Source: Vishniacozyma victoriae
Taxonomy: Eukaryota; Basidiomycota; Tremellomycetes; Tremellales; Bulleribasidiaceae
Direction: 5' to 3'
NCBI GenBank assembly: GCA_017654735.1
Contig: JADPYG010000088.1
Coordinates: 2,232,001-2,296,000, forward strand
Length of the DNA stretch: 64,000 nucleotides
The notes under the pieces were generated by a model that worked only from the letters and a program-made list of their open reading frames with translations, was not told where the DNA came from and made no database searches. Below are positions 11,041-20,654 of the stretch, piece after piece (the first letter of the stretch is position 1; each line of letters starts with the position of its first letter). The translations under genes and the position numbers were made by a program.

Positions 11041-11749
11041 CTTGTATTGTAATTGTTGGGTTTAGGTAAAGTATAGTAGTACTTTGTTGATTTGTTTGTA
11101 AGTTTGTAGACGGGACTTGATAGCTCAGCTGATCAAGTGAAGTCGTTGGAAAGAGGAAATGGTGTCCAGGGTGACTGGCTTATATATGTATAAGCCCTCC
11201 ACTACTTTGAGATCAGAGTCGGTCATCTGGTAAAGGAGATGATGCGAGGTCGAGATGGAACATTTCCCCGTGAGGAGAAATTGGTCGATCGACTGTATGA
11301 TTGAAATGATGATCCTCGGTCATATAAAGGATTTAACCTAAATGGGAAGTCAGGTCAAGGGAACAGATCTGCGAATAGAAATCGACTCGGTCGGATTGCG
11401 GTGAAGTGAAACGATCTGCGATGTGAGAGATTTTGGAGTTGCTCTGTGGCCTCGGATGCGAATTGGGCTGTCAATCGGGGATGACGTTAGAGGATGATTG
11501 TTGCTTTGTACGGTTGGTTATATGATCGATACTTCGAAATAGCTTGATTGGGATTAGTGTATTATGGTCAGGTTTTGGTAAAAGGTAATAGGTGATCCAC
11601 GACATTCAGCTCAAATGACCAAGAGATGGAATGCAAATCAACGAACCACAGTCACACAGAGTCGAGTTGATTGCTACTGAGTAATTTCCCTATTGGGTAA
11701 TTACTGGATTGTACTGTGACCGTCCGTATCTCCTCCCCCACTCACTGCT
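11041..11749. promoter_or_regulatory. Divergent intergenic region upstream of the secreted precursor and GrpB gene
   Basis: This 709-bp region has no supported gene. A palindromic TATA element at 11177-11196 is the likely core promoter of the secreted precursor. The rest is AT-moderate with no repeat that I can support. It is long for this window, consistent with a regulated promoter. Confidence 0.5.
11177..11196 (-). promoter_or_regulatory. Palindromic TATA element of the secreted precursor gene
   Basis: GGCTTATA and TATAAGCC are perfect inverted repeats separated by four bases. The element lies about 140-155 bp upstream of the ATG of the secreted precursor. It contains TATATA and is the only strong TATA candidate on that side. 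Confidence 0.5.
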
Positions 11750-12379
11750 ATGCTCAAGGTAAATGTGGTAGAGTACGATCCGCAATGGCCTATCCAATTC
11801 CATCAGATCCGTGACGAACTAGCCTCTGCACTATCTGATTTCCTACCCCCCGATGCCTTCGATATCCAACATGTTGGCAGCACCTCGGTAGAGGGCTTAC
11901 CAGCAAAACCCATAATCGATATCGACATTATCGTCCCCGCTCCATTCATCATGGAAGCAACACAAGCTCTGACGAGTCATGGGTATACCTACGCCTACGA
12001 ACGAGGAGGGATCGATAGGATGGTCTTTCGATATAATTCACATAAACTCGATTCGGGGGGTAGTACCCCAACAGAAGATGGGTCACCTAGGCGGGCTGTA
12101 TACTTGAATAAAAGTGATGGAGCGGCACTTGCCAATCATTTGGCATTGAGGGATTTTTTGAGGAGTAATCAGGGTTTGCGGGAAGAGTATGGTCGATTGA
12201 AGTTGGCATTAGCGAAGGAGGAGCATACGGATATAGGAGCTTATGGAGCGAAGAAGCAGGCTTTCATCGTTCGAGCGTTAGGACAGAGTGGTCTATCGAA
12301 AGAGGAAATGAGCCGTATCATGACCAGACCGCAGAGGCGGGTGGACGCCAAGACACTACATGATGCCCAACGTAGTTGA
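11750..12379 (+). CDS. GrpB/UPF0157 family protein (nucleotidyltransferase fold)
   Basis: A single-exon frame of 209 residues from ATG 11750 to TGA 12377-12379. The N-terminal core shows VVEYDPQWPIQFHQIRDEL, then QHVGSTSVEGLPAKPIIDID, the hallmark of the GrpB (UPF0157) family. The HVGSTS and DIDI residues mirror a polymerase-beta-type nucleotidyltransferase active site. VYLNKSDGAALANHLALRDF and YGRLKLALAKEEHTDIGAY complete the domain. The family is common in bacteria and present in many fungi, and its biochemical role is unsettled. Unlike nearly all neighbours this gene has no intron, compatible with ancestral bacterial transfer, but intronless short genes also arise otherwise. Confidence 0.88.
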   Translation: MLKVNVVEYDPQWPIQFHQIRDELASALSDFLPPDAFDIQHVGSTSVEGLPAKPIIDIDIIVPAPFIMEATQALTSHGYTYAYERGGIDRMVFRYNSHKLDSGGSTPTEDGSPRRAVYLNKSDGAALANHLALRDFLRSNQGLREEYGRLKLALAKEEHTDIGAYGAKKQAFIVRALGQSGLSKEEMSRIMTRPQRRVDAKTLHDAQRS

Positions 12380-12497
12380 GGTATAAGACATAATGACCCA
12401 CTTGTATTGTACTGCTAGATAGTAACTATGAATCCGACTACGCCCAAGAATCTCTGCTTAACATTACTGCCCTTACAATCTCAATACACAGAAGCCT

Positions 12498-13573
12498 CTA
12501 GATAGTCCAAAACCGCTTCACAGACCAGAATAATACACACACCAACCCGATGGAAACAGAGGGCATGGAACCCGTAACACCAGAATTGGTCGTCGCTCCC
12601 GCCCTTACTGCCGACGCAAATACTTCTTGCCTGAAAGTCAGCGATATCTTTACATACAGGAGTTGGGACGTACTGAAGTCTAGGAGCAGCATCATACTTG
12701 ATCGCTGTATATACAGGCATTGGTTGTCCAGAGTACACCCCCGGTCTACCAGTCACTGCCGTCATAGCGGAGTCGGCGACCCAAGTGGCATTTGGAGCGT
12801 TCACCTCGTCAGCCGAAGGTGCTATAGTGAAACTGGCGAGATTTGGGACGGTAAGAGCGTTCCCCCCTGTGGCTGTTGATGTGATTGGTTGTCCTACTAT
12901 AGTATTCGAGTTTGGTGATACGGAGGAGGAAGCGGCAGCTGGGTCGGTCGATGCGGGTAGTGCATTTGGGTCACTGGTGACTGTTCCAGGTGGTTGGCTG
13001 ACCGGGACTGCCGAGTCGGAACCGGATGCTTGAGGTGCATCAGATCCAGTTGCACTGGTTTGTCAGCTTCAGTCGTCAATGGGGGTCCTTTCACATACTT
13101 TGATTGCTGAACCACAATGTAATCGATACCAATACCTACTCATTAGCGAGTTGTGGCTCGAGGATAAGGCAAACTTACAGCTTCGGCTCCTCTGGTCACC
13201 ATAATTCTGCTGATTCATGAACCATAGCGAGTGCTCGATATTGTCCAGGTCCTTTGCTTCGAACAAGAGGGCCGGTATCTCGTCGGTGACGCTGTGTGCG
13301 TTGAAGAATCTCCTATTCTCCCCATCCAGTTCGGCATAGTAATATCCGTACCTGATCTCAGCTTATGGTCACCAAGAGGAAGACGACTCACGTGGGTCGT
13401 TTAGCGCCATAGACCTGGATAGCTGTTCCAGAGAATACAAAAGTCAGATCATCTCTGTCGTCACATGTTTCGTGATATGTTCCTCCGTGCCAGCCGCCTG
13501 TCGCGTCGTTATACTGCTTCCACGAGCTACCATCGTATAGCGTAAGGTTGGGGTCGTCGATCGTTGTCGACAT
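12498..13573 (-). CDS. Basidiomycete surface/membrane protein with beta-sandwich-like N-domain
   Basis: The N-terminal ~120 residues begin MSTTIDDPNLTLYDGSSW and contain WHGGTYHETCDDRDDLTFVF and SGTAIQVYGAKRPTYGYYYA, then ELDGENRRFFNAH and SLWFMNQQNYGDQ. The pattern TF.FSGTAI.VYGAKRP is characteristic of a large basidiomycete family with a carbohydrate-binding-like fold. The middle is Ser/Thr/Pro-rich. I place the last intron so that Leu-Gln-Gln continues into EVFASAVRAGATTNSG and a hydrophobic end (SIGLVCVLFWSV) at stop 12498. Reading through instead gives a different tail that stops at 12481. The hydrophobic end could be a GPI signal or tail anchor. No N-terminal signal peptide is visible, which is odd for a GPI protein, so an upstream start or exon may be missing. 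Confidence 0.65.
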
Positions 13574-14054
13574 TGTATCTAGATAGTTATAAGATGAATT
13601 GATGGAAGTTAGATAAAGATAAAGATGGGGGTGAAAGGTGTCTGAGCCAAACCCTCTTTTAAGGCATTTTAGGGCATCCGGCTCATTCTATTAGTGCTCC
13701 AATCGGGATAATGGGATCTTAAGTCAATAAGGCTTTCCCTCAAAGGGCTTCCGTAAGACCGAGAGAGTTGAGGGTGGGAAAGTGTAGTGTGTTTTGACGC
13801 CTTTGAAGGGACAAATAGAGGAAATAAAGGACAGAGCTGTGTGGGTAATAAAGGTGTTGTCATTGTCCTTTCGAGGCACGCCTTTACCTTTGAAACGTAA
13901 TTCACGCTTCGGTCACAAATCATTTATGGAAAACAGGGCTGCTTCTATTGCTGACGTGACGGGTACGGAAGAATGCGCCGATCTGATACTGATACATACA
14001 GCCTAAGGACTTCGCAGCAGTTCCTAAGCGTGTAATTTCGGACACACAAAATAT
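13574..14054. other. Gene-free stretch between surface protein and NHP2
   Basis: This holds the promoter of the minus-strand surface protein and the 3' side of NHP2. Two AGATAA boxes lie at about 13611-13624, in the likely leader or promoter of the surface protein. Short open frames here (for example 13669-13923) lack any protein-like pattern. Nothing else is supported. Confidence 0.4.
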
Positions 14055-15033
14055 CTAGTATGTGGGCCCTCCAGGCACTTCTAGCTTCTTTACCTCGGCC
14101 GTGCACTCGTCCAAGCTCGACTTCAACTCAGCGAGGTCCTCGGCAGAGGGAGCAGCTTTAGGTGCTTGACCATCTTTTGGTGCCGGACGCTTGGCGGGTG
14201 TGGTTCTGACCGTTAGCTCAAGAACATGGAACACGGTTGAAAAACGTACGAGATCAAAACACATGATGTAGCCCTCTTTGTTCCTGAAGCAGCACCTAGC
14301 TCCTCCCTATTTCGTCAGTCTTATCCTTTCACTTGCGCTAATTAGGACTCACTTGGACAAAACCCAACAGTACTCGACACCAGCACCCTCCTCGGCCATC
14401 AATGGCAAATGACTGATGACGTCCACTGGCGTAATGTTACTTGCCAAAAGTAACAATCCCTTCTCACCCTTCCTTAATGCCTTGACGACCTCTTTGACAC
14501 CTCGCTTTAGTTGACGGGCTTTCGATGCTCGCTTGACGGTCTTGAAGAGCTTCTTGGAGAGCTTCTTGTTGGCGAGAGGGGCGGCTATGGGCGAGATGGC
14601 GTCTAGGGGGACGAAGAACTCGGACTGAGGGTCAGTATGGTGATCATATATTGCTCAAGCCAAAGGTGTGGGACAGGAAGCAAGCATGTGCTGTGGCCGC
14701 AGTCCAGGTTCACGTCTTTGTCCCACAGAACCCACATCCCACATCTCAAACCGAAAACCAGAAACTCAGACTCACCTTGGCATCCTGCTCCTCGGCAGCG
14801 ACGTCACCTCCAACACTCTTCCTCTTCTCCTTCTTTGCCTTCTTGGCGGCTTTCTCCCCATCTACCTCCATAGCTACAGCCTCGGCACTAGCAGTTCCTT
14901 CAGCGGGTGGTACGACCTCAGGCTTGATAGGTGTTTCGGTATCCATGGTAACATCTGCAGCTTCAGACTTTCTCTTCTTATCCTTCTTCTCTTTCTTCTC
15001 CTTCTTCTCCTTGATGGGTGTAGATTCAGACAT
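14055..15033 (-). CDS. NHP2: H/ACA snoRNP protein Nhp2
   Basis: This L7Ae-family RNA-binding protein belongs to H/ACA snoRNPs, which guide rRNA pseudouridylation. The N-terminus (ATG 15033) is a Lys/Glu-rich tail, then SEFFVPLDAISPIAAPLANK, KLSKKLFKTVKRASKAR and LKRGVKEVVKALRKGEKG, the classic Nhp2 start. LLLLASNITPVDVISHLPLM and EGAGVEYCWVLSKEELGAAS complete the L7Ae core, with KRATSCVLIS after it. A short Pro/Lys/Ala tail ends at TAG 14057-14055, longer than in yeast Nhp2. It shares a 217-bp GATA-rich divergent promoter with the aldehyde dehydrogenase. Confidence 0.95.
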
Positions 15034-15250
15034 TGTTGGTAATGAGTATGTATAGGTTATAGCTAGCTACCTGGTAAGGATGGATGCTTTTCGGATTGAA
15101 GTGAAATGTTTGGATAAATTGAAATAATAAGTATTAAATTAATGACCCCAGATAGATTACCCCGCATTCCATTCCATAGATTACGATAGATAGCTCCATG
15201 AATTAGATACAAGATACAAGATAGATTATCATAGATTATCATCATATATC
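15034..15250. promoter_or_regulatory. GATA-rich divergent promoter of NHP2 and aldehyde dehydrogenase
   Basis: Between the two starts lie many GATA/TATC elements: GATAGATT near 15152, GATAGATAGC near 15185, two GATACAA repeats at 15206-15219, and a perfect tandem ATAGATTATC at 15221-15240, just before the dehydrogenase ATG at 15251. GATA motifs bind fungal GATA factors, which control nitrogen use. Confidence 0.5.
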
Positions 15251-16997
15251 ATGTCTAAAGTTAATATCCAAACTACAATCTCACCCTTCACACAAGAGGC
15301 AGTATGTACTAGACCACTACTCTCCGAAAGTGAGCTCGACAATGTCGTCGCAGCCGCAGTCAAGGCTCAGAAGAGCTGGAAGAAGGTTCCTCTAGATGAC
15401 AGAATTGCCATCGCTGAGAAATGGGTCGTAAGCTGTCCCAAAATCGGTCACGATGTGCAGAAGCTGATGAATTGTAGACCGAGTTCGAGAATATCAGCGA
15501 CTTGGCCGCCGAGGACCTCTGCTTGCAAATGGGAAGGTGAGCTTATCAAGCATGGAGATGTACCGGTCGCTGACTGATTAGGCCAATCTCATCCGCCAAA
15601 GGGGAAATCAACGGAACCCTCTACCGAGCACGACACGTTATCAAGATTGCTCGAGATGCTCTCAAGCCAATTCCTCAGACTGATAGCGATACCGAGGCAG
15701 TCAAGCAGACAATTGTCAAGCAGCCACTTGGTGTTATTGGGTATGTCCATATATTTCTTCCGCTCCTTGATAGGTGGCTGATGATCAAGAGTAATGACCC
15801 CCTGGAACTTCCCTCACCTATGTACCGTCAACTCTGTAATTCCCGCCATTATCTCCGGTAACGCCGTAATCCTCAAACCCGCTCCACAAACCCCTTCACC
15901 AGGAGAACGAGTCCTTTCCGCATTCCTATCAGCCGGTCTACCTCAGAACGTCCTCCAAGTAGTCCACCTGTCGCAGGATGTATCTCTTGGCAGCTTCGTC
16001 CAGGACCCCCGAATCGAGTACGTCGCCTTCACCGGATCAGTTGCCGGTGGTCGAGCTGTCCAAGAGGCTGCTAGCAAGGGTAAAGGATTCAAGTTGGTGG
16101 GCTTGGAGTTGGGAGGTAAAGACCCAGCGTACGTAAGGGAAGATGCCGATATCAAGTGGACAGCAGAGAATTTGGTCGATGGAGCCATGTTCAACTCTGG
16201 TCAATCTTGTATGTCTCCCCAATCCATATATGAAATGTGCTGATGAGAAGGTTGTTCGGTCGAGCGAATTTACGTTCATTCATCAAAGTACGACGAGTTT
16301 GTCAAGACGTTCGCCGAGATGGCAAAAGAGTACAAACTTGGTGATCCAAGCAAGACTGAAACTACACTCGGACCCGTCGTCAGTGTTGCATCAGCCGCAA
16401 GGATCAGGAAGCAAGTCAAGGATGCTGGTAAGCTGTCCCATCCAGTCGTCCTTGAGATAGGCTAACGAACAGTCGCCGCCGGTGCCCAGCTTGTTGTCGA
16501 TGAATCGCACTTCCCAGAGGCAAAGGAGGGAACATCATTGGTCGGCCCTCAGGTTCTCGTTAACGTCGACCACAGTAAGTCCGCTTCATATTGAGGAAGA
16601 AACACCAAGCTGACGCATAGCCATGGAGGTCATGATGGAAGAGACTTTCGGTCCTGTCGTTGGTATTATGAAGGTAGAAGGTGACGAAGAGGCACTTCAA
16701 CTCATGAATGACTCTCCATACGGTCTTGTGCGTCATTCCATCTTTGCCTCGACCGAATACTGATGATAGACCGCATCAGTATGGACAAACCCCGATGACC
16801 AAGCTTCCATGCAGGTCTTCCAGAACTTTGTCGAAGAACTTGATTGTGGTACAGTCTACCTCAACAGGTCTGATGCTCCTGAACCCGCTCTACCTTGGAG
16901 TGGAAGGAAGGATTCCGGTAGGGGAATCAGTTTGAGTACATTTGGTTATGATACCTTGACAAGGACCAAGGCTGTTTCTATGAAAGTCAAGCAGTAG
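15251..16997 (+). CDS. NAD(P)-dependent aldehyde dehydrogenase
   Basis: This oxidises an aldehyde to its acid using NAD(P). Spliced reading gives MSKVNIQTTISPFTQEAV, then IKIARDALKPIP and KQPLGVIG. The coenzyme motif MTPWNFPHL, AIISGNAVILKPAPQTP, VAFTGSVAGGRAVQEAASKG and the glutamate motif LVGLELGGKDPAYV follow. The catalytic cysteine lies in FNSGQSCCSVERIYVH, read across an intron near 16209. TMEVMMEETFGPVVGIMKVE and PWSGRKDSGRGISLS are the C-terminal signatures. The product ends MKVKQ with TAG at 16995-16997. Conserved catalytic residues are intact, so it should be active. The substrate class (succinate-semialdehyde versus others) cannot be set by eye. GATA boxes upstream suggest nitrogen-linked control. 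Confidence 0.92.
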
Positions 16998-17102
16998 GTC
17001 AAACTACCAGATGAAAAAGAAGATACATGATATATCATATGTATACAATTATGATATCGATACAAACACAGAACCATTACAATCAAATCGTAGCTGTCGT
17101 AC

Positions 17103-20100
17103 TCAAGAATAAGTCGTCTTGAGGTAATTTTCGTAAAAAGCAACATTATTATCATTACTCCCACTCCCCTCCTGATCCCTAGCAAGCGCAGCAGCTTCTG
17201 AATCCTTCATAAATTGCTGAGATTTCTCATATTCAGATTGCAAGATCCGTTCAACATCTTCACCCCTAGCAAGCTGTGCTGCGCGGATGTAGAGTTGAAG
17301 ATCTTTTTCTTCCACCAGCATATCGGAGGAATTTAATTCATGGGCGTGGTAGTGTACGTATCTGACATTAGTCAGTGAGACATGCCTTTGGTGGATTGAC
17401 TTACCGCTCGTACTCTTGGGCTCGTTTTGTCATTTCGTCGATAGTCGGATCGACGAGACCTTTAATGAGAGTTTCAACAGGGTGGATCTCTCCACGCTCC
17501 CGGACTGGCGGCAGAGGTTTCTCTTCGGCCTCAACGGGTTCGATGACGGACCCAGGGACAGGCCAAGCTGTAGCCCAGCGTCGAGCACTCCGTCGATGTC
17601 TCCCGATCAGCTTCGGCCAGTGTCAAGCGTACGGTAGCTTACGGTGGTATAGCCTCGGCCAACTCGGCAGTCTTGGGTTCGAAAGGGCTATGCAATAGCT
17701 CAAGCTTGGATTTACTGATCGTCAGCCAATCCACCCTGGGTCTAGGTGACAAGAAAACTCACGTATTAAGCTTGCTGGTCGAGTTCATCGTGCTATACGT
17801 TAGCCCTTTCAAATGAACGGTACTGGCAGACTTACAAGGCGTAAAGCCTGGCAAATTGACTGAGGATATGAGGTTTGTAGTATTCCTTATAAACTTCGTT
17901 GACAGCTGCCATCTCTTCTACTCGTTTCGGTTCAAGATGGGCAGGGGTGAACCATTGTCGATAATGGGGTCTTTCTGATTTGACTGCTGCTTGAGAAAGG
18001 GGATCATCGACCCCGAGCTGGACATTAGCAATGCACCTCAGGGAATTCGATGATACTCACGAAAAGATTGATAGCGGCCTGCTTATCTGCGTCGAGCATT
18101 GAGTTGTTATAGAATCTCCTGATATTCTCGAGTAGATCTCGGGAGTGGGAAGACCACTGGCCACCTGCTTTGGTACGTCGGTAGGTCTCTACTCTATTGA
18201 CTAGCGCACTACCAGTGTACTGCCATGCGAGTGCTGGTCATCAGCTCACATCCTTGGTGGAGAGTTCGGAAGCTCACTATCACCATGATCATGATACATC
18301 TGCTGCGTTAGCTCCGGCAATTAGCGGCACGAAGAGGCTTACCTCGTTCAAAACGTCCACAGCATCAGACCCGAACGGGACTATGGGTGAGCCAATAAGA
18401 CCCAGAGCGTGGAGTTGATGTCCAAGCGCTCGCTTTGCAATAGCGAATTGAGCGGCATTTGTCCTATCTAAACAATCGACACAATTGGTCCGGAGGATAC
18501 CTTGTTGTAGAAGAGGTTCAATTCGACGTTTATCCCTACTTGTCAGCATTGCTTGAAAGAGTCTAGAGGAACGTACCCGAATTCACTTCGGGAAGGACCC
18601 CCATGAAAGAATTTAGTAGATTGTATACTTTCTTCACAGACATCTTCAATTGCTCCCATTACGTCGTTCCCACTAAACAATCAGCTTATGCCAGGAAGAA
18701 GGATGAGCGATATACCGTTTCCAAGCCTGTGACATGTCCCAGGCTATATATCGCATCCGATCCTTTTCCGGCAAGAATTGGTTCAAGTAACTAACGCAAT
18801 GACCATACTCCACTAGCAACTTGCTTTCTCTAGGTTGGGATTCTCGACATTTGATAAGGTTGAGTATGTAGATTGGTGATCCATATCGACCCAATAGATC
18901 ATCGAAATGTTTGGCCGCTCGGGAGTAGAAAGGATCGATCACAGGTACTACCATTAGCCCAAGTAACATTTTGAGAAGATGGTAACTTACTCTCGATAGG
19001 TGGTCGTGGGGTCATTTGATTGACTTCCTGGTGCCACATGACTGGGATACTACCTCTATGTTGGACAAAGGATGTATATCCACCATATTCCGTTCCCTTT
19101 TCCCTACCGAATCCACGAGCGTTTGAGCCGAAGGCAGTCGCGAGGGGTTCGGATACGCTACTGGTTAGTTGTCGTCGTGACAATCATAGTCCGACTCACA
19201 TTTGCTCCGACTCGACCTCATTGGCTACGTGTCCATGCTCATTAGCTCCTCTGGTCAGGTACCTGGCTCCGGCGTGATGCCTTGATCTTCTAGCCAGGAC
19301 CGTCAGATATACCGTCCTCGAAAACAGCGCGATCTCTTCCTGATCAGCTTCAAATATTGTTGATGACAATTGGACTCACTGGCCTGATCCACGAACCCAT
19401 GAATTAACGGCAAAACCCACCGACTCCTACCCTTCGGTTCCTCCAGCTCAAAAGCCGGTTTAAGCAAATGATGATTCCACATGAACCTAGTATTCCATTT
19501 CCGATGATCCGGACTGATTGTCAAATTAGTCTGGAGGGTGTTTGTGATGTCGTATGAGTAGGAGAAATAAAAGTTTTTGGATAAGTCTACTGATTGGAAG
19601 GTATTGACCATTTTCGTTTCTTGGGATGATCGGATGGCTTTGGAGGAGACGGCCATCAACTGTACGTCAGCTGAGCCTTGGTCGAGTGTACGAGTGACCG
19701 ACCGTAGTTTCATCGCAATGGTAGACTGCTCGTCAGCTTATATAATGGGAGAGTAGGAGCACTCACTATAATGTCCTCCCAGTAGCCCGACCACAGACCT
19801 CTTGGTGATCAAGACAAGGTACCACCCAGAAGTGAACTTGACGAAACCAATGATTCCACTAGTCAAGTCAGCATTCGAACGAACGATCGCATGGGCGATC
19901 TTACTGGAACTCCAAGACCTTCTCCAATCCACCTTGTGATTTATTGCCATCCTGCACCATCCGCAATAGTAGATCCAATTGGGAATCATCATAGATAGTC
20001 CCATCTTCCGTGACACCCAAAGTAGTAGGGTCTGTCCGATCAATCTTGAGGACTCGGTGGGTATTGAATGTTGAGGCAGTCACGTAAAATCGGCTACTTG

Positions 20101-20216
20101 TTAGCTTGCCTCGTTCTTGAGGGACAAGTAGCTGACCTCTTGGTCTCGAATAGGGTGAACTTCGAAAGGGAGTTCAAGGCATCTGCCTCTGAGTCTTTGG
20201 ACTCTGTTGTTTCCAT
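17103..20216 (-). CDS. FIG4: FIG4-type SAC-domain phosphoinositide 5-phosphatase
   Basis: Fig4 removes the 5-phosphate of PI(3,5)P2 and scaffolds the Fab1/Vac14 complex on endolysosomal membranes. The N-terminus is [20 protein letters not shown] (ATG 20216), followed by [37 protein letters not shown] and [10 protein letters not shown] are typical of SAC domains. QFNYSY-like SFYFSY segments, RHYAGTRYLRRG-type sequence and the catalytic loop [19 protein letters not shown] follow; the loop has the CX5R(T/S) signature intact. [13 protein letters not shown] and [10 protein letters not shown] are Fig4-like. The C-terminal exon ends [13 protein letters not shown] at the stop at 17103. Many short introns are present. 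It is divergent from the alpha-arrestin. Confidence 0.9.
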
Positions 20217-20654
20217 TTCGTGTACGTTGCTCGCTAGCTAGGTCATTCCTCGACCTCTGATACTGCCTATTGATACTACTTGTACACTACGGGTAGATTA
20301 GATCGTGATACTTGGCTTGGCACCTTGTATTCATTTGATTCCGTCCCTATCTACAGCGCACCATACAGTACAGCACATTGAACCAACCACAATCCTCATC
20401 TTGTAAACATCTGTGCATACATATCATACAACCATCAACATGATCAACATCGTATCCATCCGACGTTGACTCGCTACCTCATCTCCAATTCACATCATTA
20501 AAACAAACACGTGATACGTCAATACAACCCTTATCAGTGGGCGTTTACAAAAATTCCACTCTCGGCCGGAACCGCGCCAGATTAATCGGAGAACTCTACC
20601 CCACCTAATCTATACCCTCTTCTTTCATATCACAACTTTGACTCACTCGTCACA
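20217..20654. promoter_or_regulatory. Divergent promoter of FIG4 and alpha-arrestin
   Basis: About 440 bp with several CT/CA-rich tracts, as in fungal leaders, and a CACGTG E-box within AAACACGTGATACG near 20510. No open frame or repeat is supported. Confidence 0.4.

Noticed and set aside
12481..12804. Unspliced C-terminus of the surface protein
   Set aside because: A 47-nt intron with consensus ends joins to a hydrophobic end typical of surface proteins. The unspliced tail has no such feature.
13669..13923. Minus-strand 84-codon frame between genes
   Set aside because: It overlaps a promoter-like, AGATAA-containing region and shows no protein-like pattern.
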